A stretch of DNA of 64,000 nt from Caecitellus pseudoparvulus (Eukaryota > Bigyra: Bicosoecida), in NCBI GenBank assembly GCA_965644315.1, contig CBFFRQ010000068.1, positions 806,001-870,000 on the forward strand, in the 5' to 3' direction. The notes beneath the pieces were generated by a model, which saw only the letters and a program-made list of their open reading frames with translations, did not search any database and was not told the DNA's origin. Below, piece after piece: positions 29,401-40,477 of this stretch. Within the stretch, counting starts at the first letter, position 1. Each line of letters begins with the position of its first letter. A program made the position numbers and the translations under genes.

Positions 29401-32400
29401 CCTGGCCTGCATTCAGACCTGCACAGTGCGCTGCAAGAGGCCCAGGGTGAACACGTGGGCCTGCCCCGGCAGGGCTTGGCCGGCGTGTCTGCCAGCTCCC
29501 TGCCGATTTGCTGGGGCCCGCAGTTGACCCAGACGCAAGACGACCACGCGGCGCTGTACCAAGGCCTGGCTCTGCAGGTGCAGTCCCAGCACGGCGAGCG
29601 GCACGTGTACCGCCTTGCCTCCACATCGTTGCCCGCCTGCACGCCTGCAGAGCTAGCGCACCTGCTGCCGACAGAGTGGCCTGCTGTGTCCCCCACGCGT
29701 TTGGAGACGTGCGCAGTAAGCAGCCTGCAGCCTGGTACGGCGTATCGCCTGCGCATGGCTTGGGTAAACTGTGTGGGGGCTGGGCCTTGGGGTGCGTGGA
29801 GTAGCACAGTGTATACTCTGGGCCCGCCCAGTGTTGCATTGCCAGCACCCAGCCCTTGCGACCGCTCCAAGTCCTCTGTGACCTTGCACTTGCAGAGCAG
29901 CGTCCCACGTGGCGAAGAGCGCATGGCTGTGCACCTGGCACACCACGACGAGCTGCCAACAAGCCTGGAGCTGCAATGGAAAGGCGTTTGCGAAGAGGGG
30001 GAGGGGAAGACAGGGAGGGTGACTCTGGCCGCTGCAGAAGCTGACAGCGCCACAGGCCTCACAGACCTGCACTGCCCGCCAGGTCCTGGTGTGCAAGGGC
30101 CCGTACATGGCTTGGGGTCTGTGCAAGTACGTATCGGGGACCTGACCCCCAACACTCAATACCAATTTCGCTGCCGCCTCAGCAGTGGGTCGGGTGCCGG
30201 GCCGTGGAGCGCTTGGAGCCCCAGTGGGGCCCCTTCCGGGCACACACTGGGACCACCCACTCTGTCAGTGCAGGAAACGCTCATCCTGGCGTCGCGTGCA
30301 CTCCCACCAGTGCCAGAGGATGTGCAGCGCAAGCTGTTCCCCGTGTCCACAAATGGCGCGGGCAAGCTTGCCTTCACACCTGCGCCAAGCGGGCCGCACG
30401 ATGATGCCATCACTGGCTATCGCATTGCATGGGTTGACGTCGGGCAAGCTATTGGGCGACCCGGGCCGTACCCTCTGCCCGCCTTGCCACCCGCTGTCTT
30501 GGCAGCCGTGGAGGACGGCGCATGTGGCTCGGAGCTGGAGGCGGCGGCGACCACCGCCCTGGCGTCACCATCTGCACAACTTGTCTTGACGCCCGACCTA
30601 GAGCAGGTGGAGGTGCCAGAGCTGGGTGCAGTCTTCTGCACGACTGTGCAAGGCTTGCGGCCTGGCCTCTTGGTTGGGTTTGCGGTGCAGGCTGTGAACG
30701 AAGTTGGAGTGGGCCCCCCATCACGCCTGCTGCTTTCCTGCTCGGCACTGACCAGCTGTGCGGTCCCCGGCGTCGGCTCGCTTTGGAGAGGGTCTTGCCT
30801 GGTCACGTGCATGGCCGCCCCTCTGCAGCTGCCGAAGCCAGTCGTGTGTGAAGATGGTGCGACGTGTCTTCGGGTTTGTCTGGGGCCAGCGGCCACTGCA
30901 CCTGACTCTGCCGACACTGGAACGCAAATTGCCACGTACAGCTGTGCTGAGCCACTGTCCATTGCAGTGCGCTGGTCGCGGGTGGGTGCTGATGGTACTG
31001 CGGTGGCGGTGGGCTGCACAACTGTACCCCTGCGGGGTTCCACCACACAGCCCCATCTGCTGAGCGAAGTGTTGGGAGCTTGGCAGCACACCGTGTCTGG
31101 CCTCGTCCCAGGCACTGCCTACACGGTTCAACTGGCACTGGCGCCACCCTCAGGCGAGCACCTGACATGGAGTGAGCCAACCCAGCCCATCAGCACCGTT
31201 CCGCGGCTCACCTTTGCTCACGCTCCAAAGTTAATGTCCATTGCCTGCGACTCAGGCAGCGCTGCCCTGCTCCTTGCGCTGGACCTTCCCGCAGAGGCAG
31301 ACGAGGCTGTGCGGCGAGGGTGGATCACAGGCGCCACGGTGATGACGAGAGTGCAACTGCTGCCCCCCAACCTGGTGCTGAGCTGTCCTCTGGAAAGAGC
31401 GCCTGAGGGGGAGTGGAAGACAGTTGCTGTGCCAGCACCCTCCTCCACGCCCAGTGCTGTGCAGCTGCAAGTGAAACTTGCGCCCCAGGAGCAACATGGC
31501 GCCTGTGTGCGCGTGCAGGCCACCAAGTCGTCCATGGCCATATCAGGCGCCTGCACCGCTGCAGCCAGCGCCACGCACACCTTCAGCGTGGACGCCCCTG
31601 TGAGGTTGGGGAGTGATTTGGTTCCCCTGCCACCGGGCGAGCTGTTGGAGTCGGTGCAAGCGGCGGTGGGTGAAGGGGTGCAGGCCCAAGCCACCACGCC
31701 TGCGGCAGCTGCCGGCGCACCAGCTACACCTGCCGCCCAAGGAAGTGCGACGGCACAGTACGGCATGTTGGTGTTGCGCCTGCACCTCGTCACTGCGGCC
31801 GGTGTGGGCACTGTCTCGGATTACTCTGCCATGGTGCCCTTTCGGTTGCAGACCGTGTCCACGGCACAAGCCTTGGCGGCACGGAAGCTGGGCGAACGCC
31901 TGGCTGCCGCACAGTGCGCAGCAAGGGAGGGCATTCAGGCAGCTCCACCACTGCAGCCATCGCCTTGCCCAGTGTCGCCCGCCACGCTGCGCCCGGCGGA
32001 AGGCCTCTTGCGCAGGCTGTCCAAGGCAGCCCCTCGGGTTGACGCTCCTCGAGCAAGATCGGCAGCCACTCCTCCTCCTCCTCCTCCGCCGTCCGAGCCT
32101 GCATCGACGCAGGCACCCATGGCAGGCGTGCCCCAGCCCGACCAAGAGCAAGGCGACGGCACCCCACAGGAGGAGGCGAAGTTATCCGCCCTGGGCTACA
32201 TGCCGCCGCTGTTCGAGGCGGATGAGTTGGAAGGGGCCAGTGAGAGTGACGGGGACGGTGAGGGTGAGGCGTGGGTGATGGCGCTGCTCTGTGCGGGTTG
32301 TGGCACAGGCAATGCGCTTGGCAGTCGAGCTTGCCGGCAGTGTGGTGCCCGCCTGGCCGTGCAGGGGCACGAGGCAGCATTTCCGTCACAGGGCCGGCCA

Positions 32401-32538
32401 CCCCCCATTTCAAGACCAGCAGAAGACACCGGAGCAGCGGTGGGAAGTGCTGGCGTCGGCAGCTGTGCACATTGCAGCACGCCGGCGTCCAGGCCTGGCC
32501 AAGCATTTTGTGAGGAGTGCGGTAAGAAACTGCATTGA
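26433..32538 (+). CDS. Multi-fibronectin-type-III protein with C-terminal paired zinc ribbons
   Basis: The long exon 26746-32538 (1,930 codons plus stop) is certain. Its 5' boundary is a GTCGCAG acceptor, and the first in-frame ATG inside it is not until 26803. A candidate first exon is 26433-26507 (MASVDRHVQQGGRMHSFALP...), ending in phase 0 with a weak GTGTTA donor, giving about 1,955 aa; that exon is uncertain. The N terminus may be PH-like, closing with an amphipathic helix DALTRWADALAWVCHTL. Seven to nine Fn3 modules follow, recognised by repeated GHHDAVISGYEVRI, GGHDDPISQYTVQV and GPHDDAITGYRIAW strands and by endings like VRALNEVGQGSWS and VNCVGAGPWGAWS. The tail has a polyproline run and two CxxC...CxxC ribbons (CAGCGTGNALGSRACRQCG; CAHC...CEECGKKL). 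No signal peptide or membrane segment, so probably cytosolic. Function unknown. Stop is 16 bp from the UTP6 stop. Confidence 0.85.
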
Positions 32539-32554
32539 TGTGCTGCGGGACGTG

Positions 32555-34938
32555 TCACTGGCAAGCATCCACGAAGGGCGTCGCGTCCTCCAGCGTGTGC
32601 ACGGCCTCCTCGTACACCGCACTGGCTTTGTGTAGGTCCCCTGAGCCCCGAAGCCACATAACAAATGCACGCCACAGGTGCCAATCAGCCTCTCCATGCT
32701 CCCGCACTGCAGCAGTGAACAGCGCCAGCGTGCCCTCAGACACCACGTCGCTGTCCAGCTGGCTTGCCTGTTCAGCCAGCTGGATGAGGTGCTTGAACAC
32801 ATGGCTGCTTGCGCCCCCCTGCACCAGCACGGGCACCAACAGCAGCAACACCTCAGCACCCTCTGCACCGTGCAGCCACGTGGCAAACTGCAACTGAAGC
32901 TGCTGTCTGTCCTCCCGAGCGCACAGCCGTAAACAGTGCAAGAACAGCTGGCAGACTGCGGTGAGGTGGGCTGGGCAGGCAGCAGGGACGCCTGTGACAG
33001 CCTCTGCGCTGGAACGTCCCGGCAAAGACCCTGACACGTCGCTGAACGTTGCGACAGTCGCATGCAGGGGTGACCCGGGGGCAACCTGTCCCAGCGTCAC
33101 AGCAGCACAGCCGGTGTGCACAGCTGCTGTGAGGAGTGAGATGTCCCCCCCTGTCGCGACGGCACCCCGCAGGTGGACAGCCAGGGGGCAAGGGTGGTCC
33201 ACAACACTCGGCACAACCCCCTCGTCGTCTTGAACACTGGCGTACTGCTCCAGAGTGTCTGCGTACACAAGCCAGGCTTGGGGGTCAGAGGCACAGGCAG
33301 CTCCACTTTGGGCAACACGTGCGGCTGCTTCGAGCGCCGAGGAATGCTGTCCCTGGGACTGCAGCACAGCCACCCGCATGCTCTGTGTCAAGCCACTGTC
33401 CATACCCGCTGCCGACGCAGCTGCTGTTGTGGACAGCACGGCCGTCGCGTGTTGCTCGGGGGACAGGACGCCCCGCGTGCGTTGGTTGTGGAGGAGGCGG
33501 CAAGTTTCCGCAAACATGCCTGTGGAGGGCGCCGCCGCACACGCCTTGTGCATGACGGCCTGGGCAGCGGCTGCCGCTTCCTGGTGCTGAGACGAGAGGC
33601 TGGGAGTCGCAGCGGCGGAGGCGGCAGCGGCCCAGGCGGCCACGTGGTCTGCCGGGCTGACGTGCTTACGGCGTCGGCGGGGCGTGCCGGCAGCTTCGTC
33701 CACCGCGGAAGGGCAGGTCAAGTCGGCATCCCCACGCATCGCGCTGCCTGCAGTGGCCACCACTGCCATGCCGTGCAGGTCCAGACCCTGCTGGGCCTCT
33801 GCGCCCTGGCCAGGGGGGGGCACCGGCGCCCCTGGCGCAGCCGCGCTCTCTGCAGCCTGCGCCACCACCCTCCAGGCAGCAGGCTCGGTGGGGAAGTCCT
33901 GCATGAGGCTGAGCAGGATGTGTCGGTGCAGAGCAGGGAAGAGCAAGCCTCGCACGACAGCGGGGGGGGGCGTGTCCTCCTCAGCCTCGGCGGCCTGCGC
34001 CGCTCGCGCCGCCTCCTCCCCAGCCTCCTCCACCATGGCCTGAGCCAAGGCCTGGAGCTGCTGCAAGAACTGCCCCCGGAAGGAAGCATCGTGGGGGATG
34101 GCCTCCACGGCCCTGTCAAACACCACCTGAGGCACTGCACCTGCCATGAAGGCAGCCCTGTGCGCAGCCTGGCCGTCTGCTGATGTGTCCTCGGGGAGCC
34201 CCAGCACCATGCGCCTGGCCCGCACACGCAGGACATACAAGCACTCCAGCTTGAAGTATGCCAGCCAGAGCTGCGAGGAAGCGCCGTTCACGCGCAAAGC
34301 CCGCTGCAGGAACATGCGAGCTTCGCTGATGTTGCCCTCGCTGTCGAAAGCCCATGCGGCCGCTTGGAGCCACAGCTCGACGCAGCGAGGAAGCAGCTGC
34401 AAGGCCCTGCAAAGGTGTGTGGCGAAGGCGGGTGGCGTGCCGCGGGGCAGGCAGGGGCGAAGCGGGGTGCCACGCACTTGGGGAATATCTTGCCCAGCGC
34501 CTTGGTGCTGCCTGTGCGCAGCGAAAAGTCAACCCACTGCAGCCACAGAGCAGGGTCCGACTTGAAACGACGCAGGGCCCGGTCGAAGATGAGGTGCACG
34601 CGGCGAGGCCCGGCGTGGTCAGACTTCAAGGACGCTTTGATGCTCAGCCGTGCCTTGCGCTTGAGGCGCAGCGCGTCCAAGTTCAGCTCGTAGGCAATGT
34701 ACCGGAGGTAGTCAGCCTTCTCAGGTGCTCGACGAACCAGGAGGTATTCAAAGGCCCGGCGCTTGTTCACGATGGCCTTGATTTCCTCCTGCAAAGGTCC
34801 GGGGCAAGCACGTCGCTCGTCGCGGAACTTGGGGCCAGCCGAACAGGTTCCACGTACTGCAGTGAAGATGCCCACTTCCTGCTGCTCCTCGAGGTCAGGG
34901 ATCATGCGCTCCAAGAGCGGCTGTACTTTGTCTGCCAT
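32555..34938 (-). CDS. UTP6: U3 snoRNP / SSU processome protein UTP6
   Basis: Exons 34858-34938, 34478-34788 and 32555-34406; 747 aa; ATG at 34938. UTP6 is a HAT-repeat component of the UTP-B module of the small-subunit processome and acts in 18S pre-rRNA processing in the nucleolus. The N terminus (MADKVQPLLERMIPDLEEQQ, EEIKAIVNKRRAFEYLLVRR, DYLRYIAYELNLDALRLKRK) and the HAT motifs LWLQWVDFSLR, VELWLQAAAWAF and LWLAYFKLEC match the family. The C-terminal half also has HAT-like helices (DWHLWRAFVMWL). The second splice uses GTGCGT and restores KIFPK-ALQLLPRCVELW in register. Intron 1 (34789-34857, 69 bp) is a multiple of three without a stop, so its retention would still be translatable. Low-complexity Ala-rich inserts lie in the middle. 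Confidence 0.92.
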
Positions 34939-35330
34939 GGCGTCGTCTGGTTGTTTGGGAGTTCTGCGATTTCGGTGTGGAAAACGTCTCCAGCGGGGGG
35001 CTGGTTGCGGAAATTGCTACAAGCCCAGCAGAAGCCGCGCCGCTGCGCTGGCCAGGGAAAAGGCGGACAAGCGGGCAGCATGGAAAGGGGCCACAGGCAT
35101 GCTTCAAGGCGGAGCGGGCTGGTTTTGTTTGTGCCGGCGTGTTGCATCCCATGGGCCTGCCGAGCTCGTGTCCTTGCCATGGCGCAGGCCACGGCACTTT
35201 GCATCCAAGTCAAGGCGGTCCTAACGGAAACAATGCATTCAAAGGAACAAAACAATCCTACTGTTCATAAGCTAGCTTGGGGGAGCCATTCGGCAGGTCG
35301 CCAGCTCCTGCCGTGAGGGGCTCCAAACAG
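34939..35330. other. Intergenic region upstream of UTP6
   Basis: About 390 bp between the UTP6 start (-) and the IPK stop (-). It holds one exact CAATTTCCGC element (35007-35016), in sense orientation relative to UTP6 and 69 bp from its ATG. No other feature is recognised. Confidence 0.45.
35007..35016 (-). promoter_or_regulatory. CAATTTCCGC element upstream of UTP6
   Basis: Exact decamer on the coding strand, 69 bp upstream of the UTP6 start codon. Confidence 0.5.
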
Positions 35331-36299
35331 CTACTGCGACGGCGGCATGACGAGGGTGCCTCCAACCTTCTGTCGCAATGCTGCCAGCTGAGTCATGTCC
35401 AGCGCCTCCTCAGGCGCAGCGATTTTGGAGAGGAGCTGGGTTAGCCCCGTCAAAGCTGCGCCACAAGCGGCTGGGCACGTCAGCCACACCGGCACCCTCT
35501 GCGCAGTCTGCAGAGCTGCGTCAAGCTTGCCTTGCATGCCTCCCGTCACATCTCCTTGCACTGGTGCACACGCAATGCTCGAGAGGGGCACCGTATCACC
35601 CCCCTCCAGCCAAGCCACAGCGTCCTCAGCGTCGCGTGACGCACCACACCGCACGTGCTGCACCAAGCGTGGAGCGGGCTGGCCAGCTGCAGGGGCTTCT
35701 TCGTCAGGAACTGCTGTGTACACGCCCGCGACGCTGCTGACGAAGACAGCTGCAGCGGTGCTGGGGAGGCACTGTGTGAGCTGGGGCACGACTGTGTCCC
35801 CGCTCAGCACTGTGCAAGTGCGAGCCTCGGTGGCGTCCAAAACGACATCCCCATGCAGCACAGGGACAAGTCCCGCGTGCAGCAGCTGCTGCACGACAGC
35901 GCTGCCGTGCTGCTGTACGGCGCCCACGCCGGCAGTGACCCACGCCGGCAAGAGCGGCACGCCAACAGCTGGGACGCCTGCGTCAACCAGCTGCCGCACG
36001 ACTTCTGCATTCAGCTTTGTCACTGCGGCCCGGGTCTGTGCAATGCCCAAAGCAAGGGCGGCTGAGGGCAGTGCGGGGCTCTGAAGCTTGTGCTCAGTGG
36101 CTTCGTGGTGCCCGAAGGAGCCGGCGCCGTGCACCACGATGAGGGCAAGTCCGGCGTCGTGAGCTCTTGCCAAGGCGTCCACACACGCTGACAGAGCCGC
36201 GGAGTTGACTTTTCCTTGCTGAGTCTTGTGTGTGATGGCAGAGCCCCCCAGCTTCACGATGACTGGCATGCGGGGAGGGCTGCTGGCTGTGGCAGCCAT
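35331..36299 (-). CDS. Isopentenyl phosphate kinase
   Basis: Single exon, 322 aa, ATG at 36299. Amino-acid kinase fold: N-terminal VIVKLGGSAITHK (nucleotide/phosphate-binding Gly loop), VVHGAGSFGHHEA with the His that acts as catalytic/phosphate-binding residue in IPKs, VPVLHGDVVLD, TVLSGDTVVPQL, and the C-terminal DVTGGMQGKL loop. IPK phosphorylates isopentenyl phosphate to IPP with ATP, the last step of the alternative (archaeal-type) mevalonate route; plants and scattered other eukaryotes also carry it. No targeting peptide is obvious (MAATASSPPRMP), so cytosolic. Divergent from uL14/RPL23. Another amino-acid kinase is less likely because of the GSFGHHEA motif. Confidence 0.9.
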   Translation of the reverse strand: MAATASSPPRMPVIVKLGGSAITHKTQQGKVNSAALSACVDALARAHDAGLALIVVHGAGSFGHHEATEHKLQSPALPSAALALGIAQTRAAVTKLNAEVVRQLVDAGVPAVGVPLLPAWVTAGVGAVQQHGSAVVQQLLHAGLVPVLHGDVVLDATEARTCTVLSGDTVVPQLTQCLPSTAAAVFVSSVAGVYTAVPDEEAPAAGQPAPRLVQHVRCGASRDAEDAVAWLEGGDTVPLSSIACAPVQGDVTGGMQGKLDAALQTAQRVPVWLTCPAACGAALTGLTQLLSKIAAPEEALDMTQLAALRQKVGGTLVMPPSQ

Positions 36300-37058
36300 A
36301 TGTGCGAAGAGCCAATTTCCGCAGGTACCTCGCGGTGCTCAGGGTCTCATGAAATCTCGAAGCAGCCCCAGAACTTGAGGCAACTTCCAGCAGAAATGTG
36401 TTTGCTTTGCTCGTGCAGTTTTTTACGCAGCTTGAGCCCGGCCCTGCGGGAGGACTGGCTGCGCTGGCACACCTCATCTTTGCATCATTCACGCACCGGA
36501 TATTTGCGCCGCCCACCCGCTTTCCGCTTGTGAAGCGCCACTCCAGGCACTTTCTGACTGATACATCCACGCACAAGAACTTTGAGGTACGTCATTCTCG
36601 TTGTGGTTGCCTGTAGTCGGCATGGTGCACCGCGGCGGTGTTTGTTTAGGGGCTGTAGCTGGATCTGGCAGGCAGCTGGACTGCAGACTGGCTGTGTACG
36701 GGGCTGGGGGGCTGGTGCTTGGGGTTCCATTTGCGCTCCTTTTGGCAGTTGCTGTGTCTTAGCTTGCCTGTCATGTTGCATTGCCGACTGTGGCTCAGTG
36801 GCCGTGTGCTGGGGCGGGCGTGGCCCCTTCGTCTGCTGGCACTGGCCCAAGTTCCGCACGCCTGCTCCGATCTGTCGAGCGTGTGGACTGAGGGGGCGCA
36901 CGGTGCCCTGTGCAACCCCTCCACGAGCTGTCATCTGCCCTTCCTTTGCTCCACTGCCCGCACTGCCTTCACTGCTGCACTCCGCCTCCCCTGCTCAGGT
37001 GCTCCGCCGTTCAGGGCATCTGTTGTGGTTCAGCACAAAACCAGCTCACACATTCACC
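36300..37058. other. Bidirectional promoter region and uL14 5' leader with probable intron
   Basis: Between IPK (-) and uL14 (+). A CAATTTCCGC element at 36313-36322 is 14 bp from the IPK ATG, and a related CTTTCCGC sits near 36519 upstream of uL14. A strong donor TTTGAG|GTACGT at 36586/36587 and acceptor CTGCTCAG at 36997-36998 predict a 412-bp 5'UTR intron with a non-coding first exon of roughly 36520-36586. This arrangement is common in ribosomal protein genes. No RNA gene was recognised in the intron. Confidence 0.55.
36313..36322 (+). promoter_or_regulatory. CAATTTCCGC element at IPK start
   Basis: Exact decamer, antisense relative to IPK, 14 bp upstream of the IPK ATG, in the divergent IPK/uL14 promoter. 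Confidence 0.5.
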
Positions 37059-37481
37059 ATGTCCAAGCGAGGCCGCGGTGGTGCCCAGGGCTCCAAGCTG
37101 CGCATGTCTCTTGGCCTGCCCGTCGGCGCTGTCATCAACTGCGCTGACAACTCTGGTGCCAAGAACCTGTTCATCATGGCAGTCACTGGCATCGGCGCCC
37201 GCCTGAACCGCCTGCCCGCCGCCTCCTCTGGCGACCTCGTCTTGGCCACCGTCAAGAAGGGCAAGCCTGAGCTGCGCAAGCGCGTGCACCCTGCTGTCGT
37301 CGTGCGCACCCGCAAGTCCTTCCGTCGTCGCGACGGCACCTTCACCTACTTCGAGGACAACGCTGGTGTCATCGTGAACCCCAAGGGAGAGATGAAGGGC
37401 AGTGCCATCACCGGCCCAGTGTGCAAGGAGTGCGCTGACATGTGGCCCCGTATTGCCGGTGCCGCTGGCTCCATCTTGTAA
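37059..37481 (+). CDS. RPL23: 60S ribosomal protein L23 (uL14)
   Basis: 140 aa, the usual family length, single coding exon, ATG in ATTCACCATGTC context, TAA stop. Almost colinear with animal RPL23: [81 protein letters not shown] and [18 protein letters not shown]. uL14 sits on the 60S subunit face near the sarcin-ricin loop and contacts eIF6. Strongly biased GC-ending codons fit a highly expressed gene. A 5'UTR intron is predicted upstream. Convergent with AIF, 182 bp between stops. Confidence 0.99.
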   Translation: MSKRGRGGAQGSKLRMSLGLPVGAVINCADNSGAKNLFIMAVTGIGARLNRLPAASSGDLVLATVKKGKPELRKRVHPAVVVRTRKSFRRRDGTFTYFEDNAGVIVNPKGEMKGSAITGPVCKECADMWPRIAGAAGSIL

Positions 37482-37663
37482 GCTCGTCGGTGTCTCGGTG
37501 GAGCTGCGTTGAGGAATCTGGGTTGGGGCGGTTGGGGAAGCTGCGTGCGTGTGGGTGTGTAGCACGCTCGCGCACACGGTACAGTCACGGGCAGCTGTTC
37601 TGAATGCAGAAATGTTGCCCCTCGCAGCCCAGCTGGCATGCTGGCTTGCATTGCACGCGTAGC

Positions 37664-40280
37664 TCACTGTCTCCCGCTGCCTGGCAGCGGCGCCCCGGGT
37701 CGCGTCTGTGCGCGAGCGACAGCCAGGACGGCATGGGCGTCGGCGTTCCCGCGTGGCTCGCTTCGCTGCCGCCGCCCCCGTGCTGCCTGAGCGAGTCGCC
37801 TGCCTCGCGCGGCGCCTTCCGGGTCTTGCCCAGAGTGTGTGCCAGGGTGGGGGATGAACGCGCAGGCGGGCGGGGCAGCGCCGCCTCCCGCCGCCAGCGA
37901 CACACCCCCCGCCCGCACCACACCCCTGCTGCTGGGCACGACACTGCCGCCCCGGGCCTTGTACCGAGCCACAGGCAAGATGTCTTCGACTCCCAGGTCT
38001 GTGGCTGCAGCCCCATGAGGCGTCTTTGAGTTGGTGGCTGCTTGCCAGCGCAGGGTGAGGGAGGGCCGGGTCGCGCTGGGCGCCGCACCTCCCCACGCTG
38101 CGCTGGCCGCGTCGTACTGCGGAGATGCCGACACTGGTCTTGGTTGATTGCGCGAGGCGAGGCGGGAGGTGAGGTTGGGGATGCTGCTGCTGTGGGCCTG
38201 CCGTTCCTCTGGCCCTCCTGGTGGTGGTGCGGGTTGCACCCGGCTGGCAGGGACGCCGCCCCCGTGCCAGCCGGCACACAGCACGCTCTCCGCTGCGACG
38301 CGAAGGAGTGCAGCAAGGTCCTCGTCGTGGACCAAGGGCTCCTTCGCTGTGTTCCGAATGAGGCGCCTGATCGCCTGCACGGCAGCGGGCTGCGTGGAGG
38401 GGGGCTGCAGGCGGCTGCGGCTGGGAAGATCCCCCAGCGCCTCTGGGCGCCTGGCGTGCCAGAGCATGCCCCCCACCACTCGCCCATCCTTGACGTAGAA
38501 CACCAAACCATGGTGCAGTCCGCCAAAGGCGGCCTTGTTCCGCCACACGCCACGGGGCAGCGCAGTGCGCCGCCCGTCCTTCCCCCACTTCTCCCCAGGC
38601 AGCCACAAGCCGTAGCTTTCAAGCGCAGCGTCTACCTGCCCCACACACGTCGCCGTGACGCCAAGCCCAGGCAGAGTGTGTTGCTCAGCGGGAAGGTGGG
38701 AGTACCTCAGGCGCCCTCCCGCGGCATTCAGCCCGGCCACCAGTCCGGTGAGCACTGCCCCGGACAACGCCTGGCTACGGTGGCGCCCCACGAGGTGGTG
38801 TGGGAGGCTTGCCGCGTCCCCTGCGACGAAAATGCCCGAGCCCCCCGCCAGCTCGGCGTTCACGGAGATTCCGCCCGCCTGGCAGTCCACCTCGAGGCTG
38901 TGCTGCCCCCCCCCCGACAGGATGTGGGTGGCAGCAGGCAGACGGGTGGGGGCCAGCAGCAACACGTCCGTCGCGTAGGTGGTGGTGCGCAGGCTATCGT
39001 AGGTGGTGCTGGTGTGCAGCTCCAGCATGGCACCGCCGTCCAGGCGCCGCCGTCGCCGGCTGCCGCTGCCATGCCGCCCCGCCCCCGACCCAGCCACGTC
39101 AGCTAGAGAGGCATACTGCAGGGAGGTGTAGGGGGTGCAGTCAACGCCAGCCCTGTACAGGTGCTTGGCAACTTGCTGCTGCAGGTACTTTGGACAGACG
39201 CTGGCCAGAGGGCCGCTGCCACCCATGAGCAGCAGTACCTGGGCTCCGCTGGCTCCATCGCCGGCTGGCAGGTGGCGGGCAGGGCCGCTCGGGTTGGTGG
39301 GGGTTCCTGACCGAGCCTCCACTGCGGCACGGCTTCGGCGCCGCCGGCGAAGTGCAGGGTGGCTCAGACTCGTGGCCAAGGCAATGGCATCCCACTCGCC
39401 GCCCAGAACTGTGACGTGTGCGTCGGGCCGGGACAGCTCCTGGCGCACCGCCTGCAAGTGCTGCTCTTCCCGGCTGCTCAGCACGAGGTGAGCGGCGTCT
39501 GGAGACACGAGTGAGCTGTGCACTAATGGCAAGGACAAGTGACTGCCGGGGGCCAAGATGCATGTTTGGAATGGAACGCGCTGGCCTCCCTCCAGCTGCA
39601 GCGTGTTGCCTGTTTGATCTAGACTCACGGCTGAAGTGCCGTGCGCAACGCAGGAAGTCAAGCTGCCGACGGAGCGGCAAGCAGTGCCTGGTGGCAAGCC
39701 GGGGGGCGTCGCCACTGGGAGCGAAGGCCAAGAATGTCCCAACAGGGAGGCAGGGTCAGGCAAGGCCCCCGCTTCGGGCATGGAGGGCAGGAAGCCCTGC
39801 ACTGGGAGTGCGTCAGGGAGCAGTGGCGGGGCGGCGAGCTGGGGTGGCGCATCTCTGGCGAGCTGCAGCAGCAGGCGGGGTTCTGTGCAGTGCTGCTGTG
39901 CGTGAAGCCACTCAATGGCCTTCACCGCGCTGTTTCCAGCGGCGCCCGCCCCCAGGACAACGTGGTGCACCTGCGAAATGCGCTTGACAGCAACAGTGAC
40001 GTCAATCTACCCAGGATGGGGACAGGTGCACACAACGATACAAGACTAGTGTAAACCTGCACACGAGCACGGTACAATAAGTACACGTACGTTTCCATTT
40101 TCCCCTGCTTCATCCTGGGCCCGCAACGGACCAGGCCAGTGTGTGAGAACTGTGGCTGGCACGCCTGCGAAACGCCACGCAGCAGGCCTTGCAGCAACAC
40201 GCAGCGCTCTTGCGCGCAGCCGAAGCAGACTCACCGAGCGAGCAAGCTACATGCAACAAGCGACGGTGGCAGTGGGCCAT
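37664..40280 (-). CDS. Apoptosis-inducing factor-like FAD/NAD oxidoreductase
   Basis: Exons 40235-40280, 40091-40164 and 37664-39970; 808 aa. The long exon has no ATG at its 5' end (it opens with GTG CAC CAC after a TTTCGCAG acceptor). Two short upstream exons join in phase to give MAHCHRRLLHVACSL-G..., a basic N terminus like a mitochondrial presequence, followed directly by the FAD dinucleotide fold VHHVVLGAGAAGNSAVKAIE. Other features are a second Rossmann stretch (HVTVLGGEWDAIALA), the FAD-binding IFVAGDAASLPHHLVGRHR (equivalent to VAGDAA...LGRRRVEHH of AIFM1), and an AIF C-terminal region ending VKDGRVVGGMLW. After about residue 600 comes a long Ala/Arg/Pro/Ser-rich tail not typical of AIF. 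AIFs support respiratory-complex biogenesis and can signal death; which applies here is unknown. The upstream exons are inferred. Confidence 0.85.
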
Positions 40281-40477
40281 CAAAACGGGAGGTCGCTTGG
40301 CAAACACCAGCGATGCCTCGACAAGGTGCGGCTTGGGCGTTTCACTCCTTTCTCAAAGCGACACATGGGATTGGCTCGCAAACTGCATTCACCAGGCTCG
40401 GGACTATGTGCAGGGTAAATCAGCGAATACGGCATGGACATGGCCTGCACATTGTGGCCGCCTCCGGGCCCTGCGCC

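Noticed and set aside
39968-39970. Start of AIF at 39970
   Set aside because: The codon is GTG immediately after a TTTCGCAG acceptor. Two upstream exons join in phase and supply an ATG and a presequence-like N terminus.
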